Shown here piece by piece: positions 1 through 8,448 of a stretch of DNA of 64,000 bases (position 1 is its first letter; every line of letters begins with the position of its first letter). Location: NCBI RefSeq assembly GCF_050624435.1, contig NC_134546.1:10439001-10503000 (forward strand), written 5' to 3'. The notes beneath the pieces were generated by a model. It was not told the origin of the DNA and searched no databases. It was given only the letters and a program-made list of their open reading frames with translations. Origin of the DNA: Tenrec ecaudatus. Its lineage: Eukaryota > Chordata > Mammalia > Afrosoricida > Tenrecidae. The translations under genes and the position numbers were made by a program.

Positions 1-125
1 AGTTTTATTGATATGCAATTTACATATCATACAATTCAATAGTTCAGCCATGTGAAAAGAGTTGTGTGATCATCACCATAATCAATTTTAGAGCATTTTC
101 TTTTTTATTGTCTGAGTGTTGTGAT
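1..125 (-). mobile_element. L1 LINE 3' region fragment, cut by window edge
   Basis: The text around the phrases for an invariant 'caaccatcac' block (here degraded, near 65-80) and 'attttagagcatttt' (about 85-100) follows the familiar antisense 3' region of older mammalian L1 elements. It runs off the left edge, so only its tail is visible. No coding capacity remains. Confidence 0.5.
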
Positions 126-361
126 TAGCTCTCCACTCCTCCCCAACCTCCTCTAGGAAACTATTCATTCAGTTACTGTCTTTATAGACTTACTTAACCT
201 GGATTTCATAGATAGAAAGGCAGAACAAAAGAAATCAACAGCAAGAACAAAACCGGAAAAACTTCCATAGAAAAGAAAGCAGGACATATTAAGACTCAGG
301 GCAAATTTAACATGGGTGACAAGGGAGATCAAACGATAAGGCATCAAATTGTAACCTAACT

Positions 362-480
362 ACGTCCACCACCAGGAGCCTGGGTTTTCCCATTAGGCTG
401 CTAACCACAAGGTCAGCAATTCAAGCCCCCCAGCTGCTCCATGGGTGAAAGTTGAGGCTTTCTACATGTCTCCAACCATC
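362..480 (+). repeat. AfroSINE-type SINE, 5' (tRNA-related) half
   Basis: The order is diagnostic: 'aggagcctggg', then 'ggctgctaaccacaaggtcagcaa', then 'ttcaag', then 'agctgctccatgg'. These correspond to the A-box/B-box-like head of the afrotherian tRNA-derived SINE, with the block 'ggtcagcaattcaag' standing where a tRNA B box (GGTTCGANNCC) would be. The 3' half that shares its tail with RTE LINEs is missing or too diverged to see. Confidence 0.7.
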
Positions 481-630
481 TACTTTCCATGCACTCTGTC
501 TGAAAGGGAGGCAGTCACATCTAGGTATGGTTAGTGAGGTTTCCAAATTGGATCCTTCTGGTGTGGCCTATGAAGGATACTGTGCATCTTGAAAGTTCCA
601 GAGGGTTTCTTATGGCTGGTTTTCAGACCT

Positions 631-810
631 AAACCCAAATCAAACCACTGCCATTGAGTGGTTTAGAGTGCCCCTATACAGGATGTCCGAGACGGAAATC
701 GTTCTGGGAACAGATAGCTTCGTCTTTCTCCCACAGAGAGACTTGTAGGTTTGAGCCACTGACCTGTGGTTAGCAATCCAAAATCTAACCCATGGTACCA
801 TGAGGGTTCA
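631..810 (-). repeat. AfroSINE-type SINE, near full length
   Basis: On the plus strand it opens with 'aaaccactgccattgagtgg', the antisense of the SINE 3' end shared with the RTE LINE. It continues through the 'ctttctcccacagag' linker and closes with 'gctaaccacaggtca' read on the minus strand. The element is about 180 bases, the expected unit size for the copies in this window. Confidence 0.75.
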
Positions 811-982
811 CCAGACCTTAATTCACTGCTAGGAATATACGAACCTCTAACCTTGCAGTTAACTGAGTGTATTGACTGTACCACCACCAAAATCCTAGGC
901 ATATTTTACAGTGGTGGTACCTCTTACAGCAACTTGGTGCCACTTGTGTGGAGGTAGCCTAGGAATCTAACCGGTCAATCAG

Positions 983-1455
983 GTGTGTGTGAGGCCGGGT
1001 GGTCTAGAGAAACAAACCAGTGACACTCATCTGTGTACAAGAAAGAACTTTCTATGAAGAAGCAACTTTACAGCAAGAAGCCAGCCTGGCCTAGTCAAAC
1101 TCAAATCCATAAAGTCACTGCTAACTGGGCCCTTTTATCAGACTCACGGAGCTGCGGGTGGATGATGTAGAAAAGTGAGTCAGGGAGATCACAGGCTGGT
1201 TAGTGCAGAGTCTTGTGGATTCAACATAGGTGGAAGAATGGCAGGGTGCCGTCGGCTCTCAGGATTAGGTGGCCCACTTGGGGCCATCCCTGGAAGCAGA
1301 CACAGAGTCCCAGTGAAGTTCCAGGGAGGAAGAAGGTGAAGTGAGAGAGAGAAAGGCAGTTCCCAGAATCCCTCACTCTCACTCCCTCAATGAGATGTCA
1401 TTAAGCTACCACTTAATTGACAGGCTTGACTCCACCCCTACCCAGGAGTGTCCAG
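983..1455 (-). repeat. LTR-like repeat, diverged copy
   Basis: The left end ('tctagagaaacaaacc') and the right end ('agttgacataaaatcatcc') resemble, in antisense, the ends of the LTR family found more clearly at 6493-7138, 49362-49771, 14618-15131 and 55073-55580. The middle is diverged, and no target-site duplication could be set. It may be an older subfamily of that LTR or a related one. Confidence 0.4.
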
Positions 1456-1624
1456 TTGACATAAAATCATCCAATTACCCCAAAAGAGACAGGGGTTGTG
1501 AACTATAAATAAAGAGGGTGGACACAGAACACAAGGAGCATTGAGGAGTGAGAAGGAAGTGAGGGAAATTATGGGGTCTAGATGGGAAGGAGTAAGCAGT
1601 TCTTACTTTTTTGAAGGCAATGCT

Positions 1625-1775
1625 GCACAGTGGATGTTAAGAAACATCCTGAGTTCTGGAAGCAGAGTAAGATTCCAAGCTCGGTTCCAGCATGCCCTGA
1701 GTTGACCTGGACTAAGTGATTTGATCTCTCAGTGTTGTCACTACCTCATATCTGTGAGGACTCATTAAGAGAAGC
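1625..1775 (+). repeat. MIR SINE
   Basis: The segment has the MIR layout: a 'cacagtgg' start, a 'ttctggaagcagag' head, then a core with 'tgacctggactaagtgatttgatctctcagt', matching the MIR core 'tgaccttgggcaagttacttaacctctctgt'. Divergence is high, as expected for this ancient mammal-wide SINE. Confidence 0.6.
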
Positions 1776-2040
1776 AGAATCACTATTGTGGGAGGCAGTG
1801 GGGAAGTGAGGCTCTGGAATCCAGTTGAAAGATCAGAGGGATCACACACATATCAGCCCCTCTGAGAAAGCAGGTGTGTCCAATTGCTGAAATGGGACTG
1901 GGCAAGGGAGCTGGTGGAGCAATCTATAGGGAGCTGTGGCCTTGGAGGACCAGATCCAAGCATCTGTTGATAAACTCGGGGCTGCATTTGGTCAGATCCA
2001 GAGGTCTGGGGCGGGGAGGGGGGGTGGGATCAGAACACTT

Positions 2041-2118
2041 AGAAGAGGAGAAGAGAGGAGAGGAAAGGAGAGGAGAGGAAAGGAGAGGAGAGAGGACAAA
2101 AGGAGAGGAGAGAGGACA
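2041..2118 (+). repeat. GA-rich polypurine tract
   Basis: About 78 bases made almost only of G and A in repeats of the form aggag/aaagg. The open frames across it on both strands are low-complexity shadows (Glu/Arg runs on plus, Ser/Leu/Pro runs on minus). Polypurine mirror tracts of this sort can form triplex structures, but that is inference. Confidence 0.9.
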
Positions 2119-2604
2119 ACTGCAATCTGCAGGCATCTCTGTCTGCCTGTTTTCCATCTAACCAAGCTAACTTTCAGAGATTAATAGCTGCTTCTTCACT
2201 CTGCCCTCAAACCTCATGAAAACTCCTCTTTTTGACTGAATGAAATACCAAACCATATGTAGAAGAGAAATCGAGGTTTCCTAGATTTAACCAAGTTAAC
2301 ATGGTACAAACCAGCTATACGCCATTTTCAAAACACAGTTATCAAAGGTTCAGCATGGGTATAAAATGTGTAAGAATGTTCTTATCACAGTGTCACGACA
2401 CATGAGAAATTCTCAATACACGTTAGTTGTTATTTCCCTTTGGTTTTGAATTCATTTCTTCTCTTGTTGCCCTCTTCTACCTAAGGACCATTGTCAAATT
2501 TCTCCATACCATTGAAGTGCAGGATCATTAGTAAGTGGTTGTGGGTGAGATAACAATAAACGGACACAGTAGTTGGTGTATATTGTAACTTTATATGTAA
2601 TAAA

Positions 2605-2710
2605 GTATGTAGGGCTTCTCACAACCTCATAATTTAATGTTTGTTTTGAAAGATGAAGAAGTTGAAGTCGTGAGATTACTCATTTGCCTAAGATCACGTG
2701 GGACTGAAAC
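2605..2710 (-). repeat. MIR SINE fragment
   Basis: The plus strand reads as the antisense MIR core: 'agatgaagaagttgaag' (antisense of the oligo-purine block), 'gagattactcatttgcctaag' and 'atcacgtggga'. This fits the order 'gaggttaagtgacttgcccaaggtcac' of antisense MIR. Confidence 0.55.
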
Positions 2711-2719
2711 AGTGCTAGT

Positions 2720-3395
2720 GTACACCACAGTCATGGAGCTCAGTCCCATTCTGAATGGGAGCATCAAAGGAAGGTCATTTTTAGCAATGTAGAACCTTCA
2801 AAACCTAGAACTGTTATTTTGCTGTTATTGTTGATGATTCACACACGATTTGGACCAATTATAAACCTACCCTCTGGGGTTTGGGACAATACCACAAGGC
2901 AGAAAGGACTTGGCATGTGTCCACATTAGAGGAAGGATCCTTGATTAAGCTAATAGAGAGCTGAGGCATTTTGAGAGGGTGATGGAAGAAAGTTAAAGAA
3001 AGGTTAAAGCTAGTTTATATTTAGATATAATTTTACAATCTAGAACTTGAAAAACCTGCTCCGGATGGACTCCCTGGCTCCCTTTGCAGCATAGCTTTAT
3101 GACTTCTATTGGAAGAGCAAAGTTTATAAGTTATTCTAGCCCATCGATTTTTTGCCCATGCCCCTAAGCTTAACCTCTCCCCTAAATATTCAGATAATAT
3201 TCAATGGGTTTCGGCAGTTCCTTAAACACTTTGACAATTTTTGGAATGTTTTCATTTAGGGTTTATTACAGTTCAAATTCATCCCTCCTTATCATCTCTC
3301 ATCTACCCTTACTTTGCATGCAAGCAATATTTTAAAATTATTAAACAACAGCTGCAGCATTACATTAACATGAAATTGCCAGAAGTTCAGGCTGG
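2720..3395. other. No recognisable feature
   Basis: AT-rich sequence without a convincing repeat, splice-bounded frame or RNA. It lies between a MIR and an RTE LINE copy and is probably neutral unique DNA or very old repeat. Confidence 0.5.
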
Positions 3396-3397
3396 TT

Positions 3398-4605
3398 CAG
3401 AAGACATGGAACAAGGGATATCATTGCTGATGTCAGATGAATATTGGCTCAAAGAAGATAATATCAGAAAGATATTTACTTGTGTTTAATTGACTATACA
3501 AAAGCATTCAACTGTGTGAACCATAATTAACTATGGATAATCTTGAGAAGAAGGGGACTTCCAGAGTACTTCACTGTGCTCATGAAGGACTTGTACATGG
3601 ATCAAGAGACAGTTGTAGGAAAAGAACCAGGCATCACTGCATGGCTTAAAATCAGGAAAGGTGTGTGTCAGGGTTGTTACCTCTCACTATATTTCTTTAA
3701 TCTATATGCTAAACAAATAAGAGAAACTGGATTATATGAGGAAGAACATGGCTTCAGGATTGGAGGAAGGCTTATTAACAAGCTGAGATATGTAGGTGAC
3801 ACAACCTAGCCTGTTGAAAGCATTTGCTGAAGAAGATCAAGGATAGTAGCCTTTAGTATCGATTACAACTCAATGCAAGGAAGACCAGAATCTTCACAAT
3901 TTGATCAATAAGTAACATGATGATAAATGGAGAAAAGGTTGAAGTTGTCAAGGATTGTGCCTTGCTTGGGTCCACAATCAACGCTCATGGAAGCAGCAGT
4001 CAAGAAATCAAAAGACTAGTTGCATTAGGTAAATCTACTGCAAAAAATGTCTTTAAAGTATTGAAGGGCAAGGATGTTACTTTGAGGACTAAGGACTGAA
4101 AAAAAAAACCCCAAAAAACAAACAAACAAAAAAACCCTGGCTTGGGTGCACCTGACCCAAGCCAGCATATTTTACATGGCCTCCTATGGATGTGAAAGTT
4201 GGAAATTGAATTAAGGAACCCCAGAGAAGAAACAATGCTTCTAAATTGTGGTGCTGAAGAACAATATTAAAAGTTTCATGGAATGCTCAAAGGACAAACC
4301 GTTGTAGTGGAAGAAGTAAGGTTAGAGGCAAGGATGGCAAAACTTTGTCTTACATACTTTGGACATGTTGTCAGGAGAGATCATCCCTGAAGAAGGCCAT
4401 CATGCTGGTCAAGTGGAGAGGCATTGACAAAGAGGAAGGTCCTCAATGAGATGGATTGACACATTGACACAGTGGCTGCATCAGTGGGTGCAGGCGTAGG
4501 AACAATTGCGAGAGCGGCACAGGACTGTGCAGTGTTTCGTTCTGTTGTACATAAGGTCGCTATGGGTTGGGGCCAACTCTATGGCACTTAACAGCATTCA
4601 TTGAT
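3398..4605 (+). mobile_element. RTE/BovB-type LINE, 5'-truncated, inactive
   Basis: RTE-class LINEs encode one protein with an apurinic-type endonuclease and a reverse transcriptase and also mobilise SINEs that share their 3' end. This copy retains the second half of the reverse transcriptase and the whole 3' region. Readable blocks are 'IRKGVCQGC' (about 3648-3674), 'FNLYAKQIRETGLYEEEHG' (about 3696-3750), 'INKLRYVGDT' and, in another frame, 'VKDCALLGSTINAHGSSSQ' (about 3944-4000). The 3' end reaches the motif 'gtcgctatgggttgg' and stops near 4600. Frames are broken by stops and indels, and an A-rich low-complexity stretch sits at 4098-4137. The afrotherian RTE family is the best match by memory. 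Confidence 0.85.
3543..3809 (+). pseudogene. RTE reverse transcriptase fragment, catalytic loop lost
   Basis: This 88-residue open frame is the palm region of the LINE reverse transcriptase. It shows 'GLPEYFTVLMKDLYMDQETVV', then the conserved 'KGVCQGCYLS' block, then 'FNLYA'. The catalytic loop, normally (Y/F)ADD, reads YVGD: alanine has become valine and the first metal-binding aspartate has become glycine. The upstream finger region is in a different frame and the frame ends just after the loop. This is a dead fragment of the element at 3398-4605, not a host gene. Confidence 0.8.
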
Positions 4606-4696
4606 ACCTCAACCCTTCAGGCAACTGAGTTTCCAATTCCTGCAAAGTAGCGGTGCCTATCAGGATAGATTTCAAAGGAGTTGAGTGGTCCTGGAT

Positions 4697-5036
4697 TTGA
4701 CAGAGAGAATGACATGAATAGGCTCATTTTTCCTGTTCTCTAACCCCTCATCCCAATTTATTTTTCTGCAAACACACTCAAGTAAAGAACCAATTGTGTA
4801 TTTCTTCTTCATTTGCAAGGTTTGGAGTTTTACCCTCCTGTCCAGCCACCCCTCATCCCAATTTTTTTCATGTATATAAATATAAATATCCTGTTCTCTG
4901 CTTGTCCACCCACCCAATCCCAATTTTTTCCATACATGTATGTGTGTGTATCTATATCTATATATATCTATATATTCTGACAATCCCTACATAAACCTTC
5001 CAGGTAGCAAGACTTGAATTGTTTGAGTAGGTAAGT
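4697..5036. repeat. Local repeat block with C-rich/T-rich units
   Basis: The phrase 'cctcatcccaattt' and its variant 'cccaatcccaatttttt' occur at about 4745, 4853 and 4915, each after 'cctgttctct' or 'cctgtcc'. This gives an imperfect tandem structure of roughly 50-110 bases per unit. A segment of this block (4763-4826) is repeated at 5391-5456. An AT/GT microsatellite follows at 4937-4978. Confidence 0.65.
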
Positions 5037-5280
5037 GGTTGTCGTTGTTGTTAGGTGTCATCAAGTTAGTTTCTAGTCAAAGCCAGTCTACGTGCAACAA
5101 GCAAATACTGCCTGGTCCTGCGCTCTCTTCACTATCACTGCTATCTTGAGCCCGTTGTTGTAGCCACTGTATCAGTCCATCTTGTTGAGGGATTTTCTCT
5201 CTTTACCAAGCATGATGTTTTCTCCAGGGGCTGGTCGCTCCTAACAACATGTTCAAAGTATGTGAGATGAAGCTCGTAAA
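5037..5280 (-). mobile_element. RTE/BovB LINE 3' fragment
   Basis: The plus strand starts with 'gttgttaggtgtcatcaagt', the antisense of the RTE 3' end, and continues with 'accaagcatgatgttttctcc' and 'caaagtatgtgagatgaagc'. These are antisense equivalents of the 'ggacatcatgcttgg' and 'cttacatactttgg' blocks seen in the other copies. It sits between the two copies of the local duplication at 4763-4826 and 5391-5456. Confidence 0.75.
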
Positions 5281-5390
5281 ACCACACAATTTCAAATGTG
5301 ACGTGCATTTGTAATGAACAAAGTCTTGAGACAAGCACTGACAGAGAGAGACAGAAATGTTAGGATTTACTCCTAAGTAGGTGCAGATGT

Positions 5391-5456
5391 AATTTCTGCA
5401 AACACACTCAAGTAAAGAGCTAATTGTGTCTTTCTTCTCAGTTTGCAAGGCGTGGA
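5391..5456 (+). repeat. Second copy of a local direct repeat
   Basis: 'ttctgcaaacacactcaagt' followed by 'aaagagctaattgtgt' and 'tttgcaaggcgtggagttc' repeats the segment at 4763-4826 with few changes. The two copies lie in the same orientation about 630 bases apart, with an RTE fragment between them. Confidence 0.8.
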
Positions 5457-5848
5457 GTTCGTACGTGGGCTATTAGGGAAATACTTGAATCCCTATAGTT
5501 TGAAACACGTTTTATTTTCAAAAAAAGTTGAAGGTGTTAGAAAATGACAAATGACAACATTTTAGCTATGCTGACAAGCATGTTGGTTTGGTGCCGAGGT
5601 AGGAAATTGTGGCTGTATGAACTGCTTTTATGGACTGTCATGAAAGCCTGGGAAATTGGGATCATGGTGTGGTAAAATGCATTTGGTTCAAAAATTAGAT
5701 TTGATATTTTATGGTGCAGATTGACTAAAGTTTGAGATGCATAATTTAAAATATGTGAGGGCACTTAAGACAACCAGAGTATTTCTGGGATAGGATCTCC
5801 CTTTTTATAGACGTAAATGGAAGTATCTGGAAACTGTGGAAAGTTCTT

Positions 5849-6085
5849 TTTTTTTTTTTAACAATTTATTGGGGCTGACACAATTCTTTTCACAGTTCAT
5901 GCATATACATACATCAATTGTATAAAGCACATCTGTACAGTCTTTGCCCTAATCATTTTTTTCTCTTTTCTTCTTTTACCTTTTATTAGGGACTCAAACA
6001 ACTCTTACCACAATCCATACATATACATACATCAATTGTATAAAGCACATCCATACATTCCCTGCCCCAATCATTCTCAAGGCGT
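5849..6085 (-). mobile_element. L1 LINE 3' end, severely 5'-truncated, with target-site duplication
   Basis: A T13 run at 5847-5859 is the antisense poly(A) tail. It is followed by two head-to-tail copies (about 5864-5981 and 5982-6080) of the L1 3' terminal sequence containing 'atacatcaattgtataaagc'. The flanks 'gaaagttctt' (5839-5848) and 'gaaaagttctt' (6086-6096) form a near-perfect target-site duplication, as expected for target-primed reverse transcription. The duplicated terminal unit is shared with the copy at 15783. Confidence 0.8.
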
Positions 6086-6096
6086 GAAAAGTTCTT

Positions 6097-6487
6097 ATCT
6101 GAAAGTTTTTACTAAAGCAAGCAAACGGGTTAAAAGACTCACTGAACCCGCTGTAGAGTCTAGCTCACTAATGAAAAACAGAGAAAGAAGCTTATTATTT
6201 ATTTTTTAATGGGAGATACAGGCACCTAGGAATTTGCAATTGCAAATTTCCCTGAAGTACTGACTTTCCTGATTTGTGTACCTGGATCTGGTCATCAACT
6301 TGTATCCTTCATGAGATGGCCACCATTCTTCTACAAGTTAATAGTAATCACAATAGCAATAATAATGAACTGATTGAGCTTGGAAAATTAATATTCTTTT
6401 GGAGTTAGGGTGTTAGAATTACCTGAGTTGTGCTGTTCAAGAGAACATTCTCCAACATGGAAATATTCTATAGTTTCCACTGGTAAA
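6097..6487. other. No recognisable feature
   Basis: AT-rich sequence with no repeat family or coding signal that I could identify. It contains a short palindromic-looking 'gaatttgcaattgcaaattt' at about 6230. Confidence 0.5.
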
Positions 6488-6492
6488 CCACT

Positions 6493-7138
6493 TATGTTAG
6501 GCAGGGTTCTCTGGAGAGACAAAACCAGGAAACTTATGAGTAGATATATATATATATGTGTGTGTGTGTTTATACAGCAAAAAGGAATATAATGGCTAAT
6601 TAGTCCACACAGCAATACAGAGGGCTCAGTTGAACTCACTTTTGTGGAACAGTTAATATGCTGAAGGTTCTGCAGCTCACTCCTGCCAGTCCAAGGTCAA
6701 GGAAGCAGACCTCAGAGTCTTCCCTCAGGCAAGACAGGGAGAGTCTGCCCGCAGGCAGCAAACAGGGTGGGGCAGCAACAGTCAGTAGTGAGGGAACTTA
6801 GAGAAGCAGACCCCCATAGGATCTTGAACTCAAGTGATGTGCGGTGACAGGATGGACCAACTTGAGTTTGGCAGAGGAGGTCTTGAAAGAGCATCAAGCT
6901 CTAGTGACACTATCCACGGATTGGCTTGGTCCACAGGTAGTGCAGCATATGGTTGAGGCAAAGCACTAGTTCAAGCAGCAGCACCTGGTCTGGTTGATAA
7001 CTAGGGAGGAAGAGAGAGGGGAAGCTGACTTCAGAAAGTATTTATCTTACTTGCTCTTCAATCAAGCTGTGACTTGATTAAACTCTGCCCACATGGTCCT
7101 ATGAAGGCCTAGTTGGCACAATAAGCCTAACTATCACA
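6493..7138 (-). mobile_element. Solo LTR (ERVL/MaLR-like), exact 5-bp target duplication
   Basis: Read on the minus strand the element begins TGTGATAG.. and ends ..CTAACATA. The plus strand runs from 'tatgttaggcagggttctct' to 'cctaactatcaca'. It is bounded by 'ccact' at 6488-6492 and 7139-7143. It aligns in order with the copy at 49362-49771: 'ggaatataatggct', 'agtccacac', 'gagggctcagtt', 'ccaaggtcaaggaagcagac' and the 'ttggcacaataa' end. TG..CA-type termini and a 5-bp duplication are the hallmarks of retroviral LTR integration. No internal region is attached, so it is a solo LTR. Confidence 0.7.
6544..6572. repeat. (AT)n(GT)n microsatellite inside the LTR
   Basis: A short run of TA then TG dinucleotides next to the LTR end. 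The sister LTR at 49362 carries a (CA)n expansion at the equivalent place, so this spot is a dinucleotide nursery within the family. Confidence 0.8.
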
Positions 7139-7284
7139 CCACTAATCACATGTGACTATGTAGTACTTGAAATTTGGCTAGTGCAACTGAGGAAGTGGAT
7201 TTATAATTTTAACCAATTTAAGGTTAAAATTCAATAGCCAGAAGGTAGCTACAAACTTTTATATTAAACACTGTAGCTCTGAAG

Positions 7285-7479
7285 CAGTGGTTCTCTACCT
7301 TCCTAATGTCGTGGCCCTTTAATACAGTTCCTCATGTTGTAGTGACCCCCTAAGCATCAAATCATTTTTATTGCTACTTCATAACTGTAATTTGGCTACT
7401 GTTATGAATTGGGCGGCCCCTGTGAAAGGGTCATTTGACCCCCCAAAGGGGGTCATGACCCACAGGTTGAGAACCGCTC
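7285..7479 (+). mobile_element. SPIN-type nonautonomous hAT transposon, copy 1
   Basis: The ends 'cagtggttctctacct' and 'aggttgagaaccgctc' are terminal inverted repeats. Subterminal blocks are 'aatacagttcctcatgttg', 'gctacttcataactgtaattt' and 'cctgtgaaagggtca'. The 195-base length is that of the short internally deleted form. The flanks 'ctctgaag' (7277-7284) and 'ctctaaag' (7480-7487) are an 8-bp target-site duplication with one change, and fit the hAT target preference nTCTnnAGn. There is no transposase, so mobility depended on a source element elsewhere. Confidence 0.88.
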
Positions 7480-7487
7480 CTCTAAAG

Positions 7488-7885
7488 TGCTATTTACAAA
7501 GCTCCTCTGCGCATTTTCATATATTAATGCATATATTCATAATATACATTTCCTTTATCAACTTGTTAAGTGAATATATTCTTGGTGCCAGGCAGTTCGA
7601 CTATAATAATGGCAAAACCGACCCAGCATTTACCCTCATGGGACTTATACCAAAAACACACAAATCAGTTATTGTCCAGTTTCTTCCAACTCAGGATGAG
7701 CTTATGGTATGTCAAAGTAAGTCTGTACTCCATACCCATCATCTTTTACAAATAGGTTGACACGCTGTGTTATTTACATACTCTATTGTCACCCAAGATG
7801 AACAAATCTCAGCAGAGCTTCCAGATAAGAACAGGCTCCTAAGGAATAGCACTTGTAAGGAATTAGTCACTGGAAACTTTATGAA
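7488..7885. other. No firm feature
   Basis: A stretch with 'cttggtgccaggcag' (about 7580) recalls the 3' part of MIR, but the rest does not. The frame at 7371-7760 crosses the SPIN boundary and is not a gene. Confidence 0.4.
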
Positions 7886-7887
7886 CA

Positions 7888-7958
7888 GGAGGACCAGGCA
7901 ATGCTTTGTTCTGTTGGTCATAGAGTTACTATGAGTTGGAAGGCACCTATCAATCCAA
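7888..7958 (+). mobile_element. RTE/BovB LINE 3' tail
   Basis: 'aggaccaggcaatgctttgttctgtt' followed by 'catagagttactatgagttgg' and 'aggcacctatc' is the terminal ~70 bases of the RTE family. It directly abuts an opposite-strand SINE that uses the same kind of tail. Confidence 0.7.
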
Positions 7959-7967
7959 TAACCACAC

Positions 7968-8170
7968 CAATGAAATCCAAACCAAGTCCACTGCCAACTC
8001 AGAGTGACCCCATAGGCCAGAGTAGAACTGTTTCTTAGTTTCTGAGACTATAAATCTTTATGGGACCAAATAGCCTCACCTTTCTCCTGTGGAATGATTT
8101 AGTAGGCTTGAACTGCCAACCATGAGGTTAGTGGTCAGGTACCTACCCCATTGACCCAACAGGGTTCACA
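7968..8170 (-). repeat. AfroSINE-type SINE, near full length
   Basis: It opens with 'accaagtccactgccaactcag' on plus and passes 'gtagaactgtttctta' and 'tttctcctgtgg'. It ends with the antisense tRNA-related head 'gaactgccaaccatgaggttag'. It lies tail to tail with the RTE fragment at 7888-7958. Confidence 0.75.
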
Positions 8171-8394
8171 CAGCTGGTGGGAATTAAGAGAATTGAACTT
8201 GTAAATCAATTCCATGTGGTTGACTTCTGAGGAAAGTCGTCTTGTTCCTCCAAGGAAGTGACCTCTAACCTGAGATTGGAAAGATGTTTGATCCTATAAA
8301 AGAAATGGATATTTCCAACTCATTTTCAGTCATAGCGTACAAAGCAGAGATCCACTAAAGAATTGTTTTCTTCTCTATTGAAAGAAGATGCAGA

Positions 8395-8402
8395 GTGCGC
8401 GT

Positions 8403-8446
<44 letters not shown>
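8395..8446. repeat. (GC/GT)n-(CA)n alternating purine-pyrimidine tract
   Basis: About 50 bases alternate perfectly between purine and pyrimidine: a GTGCGC-type segment flows into (CA)n. Such tracts are the best known Z-DNA formers. The GC-rich left part lowers the energy cost of the B-Z switch. Confidence 0.9.

Positions 8447-8448
<2 letters not shown>

Noticed and set aside
1874..2184. Overlapping frames of 95, 77 and 82 codons around 2 kb
   Set aside because: They read through the GA-rich tract, giving Glu/Arg or Ser/Pro/Leu repeats in every frame.
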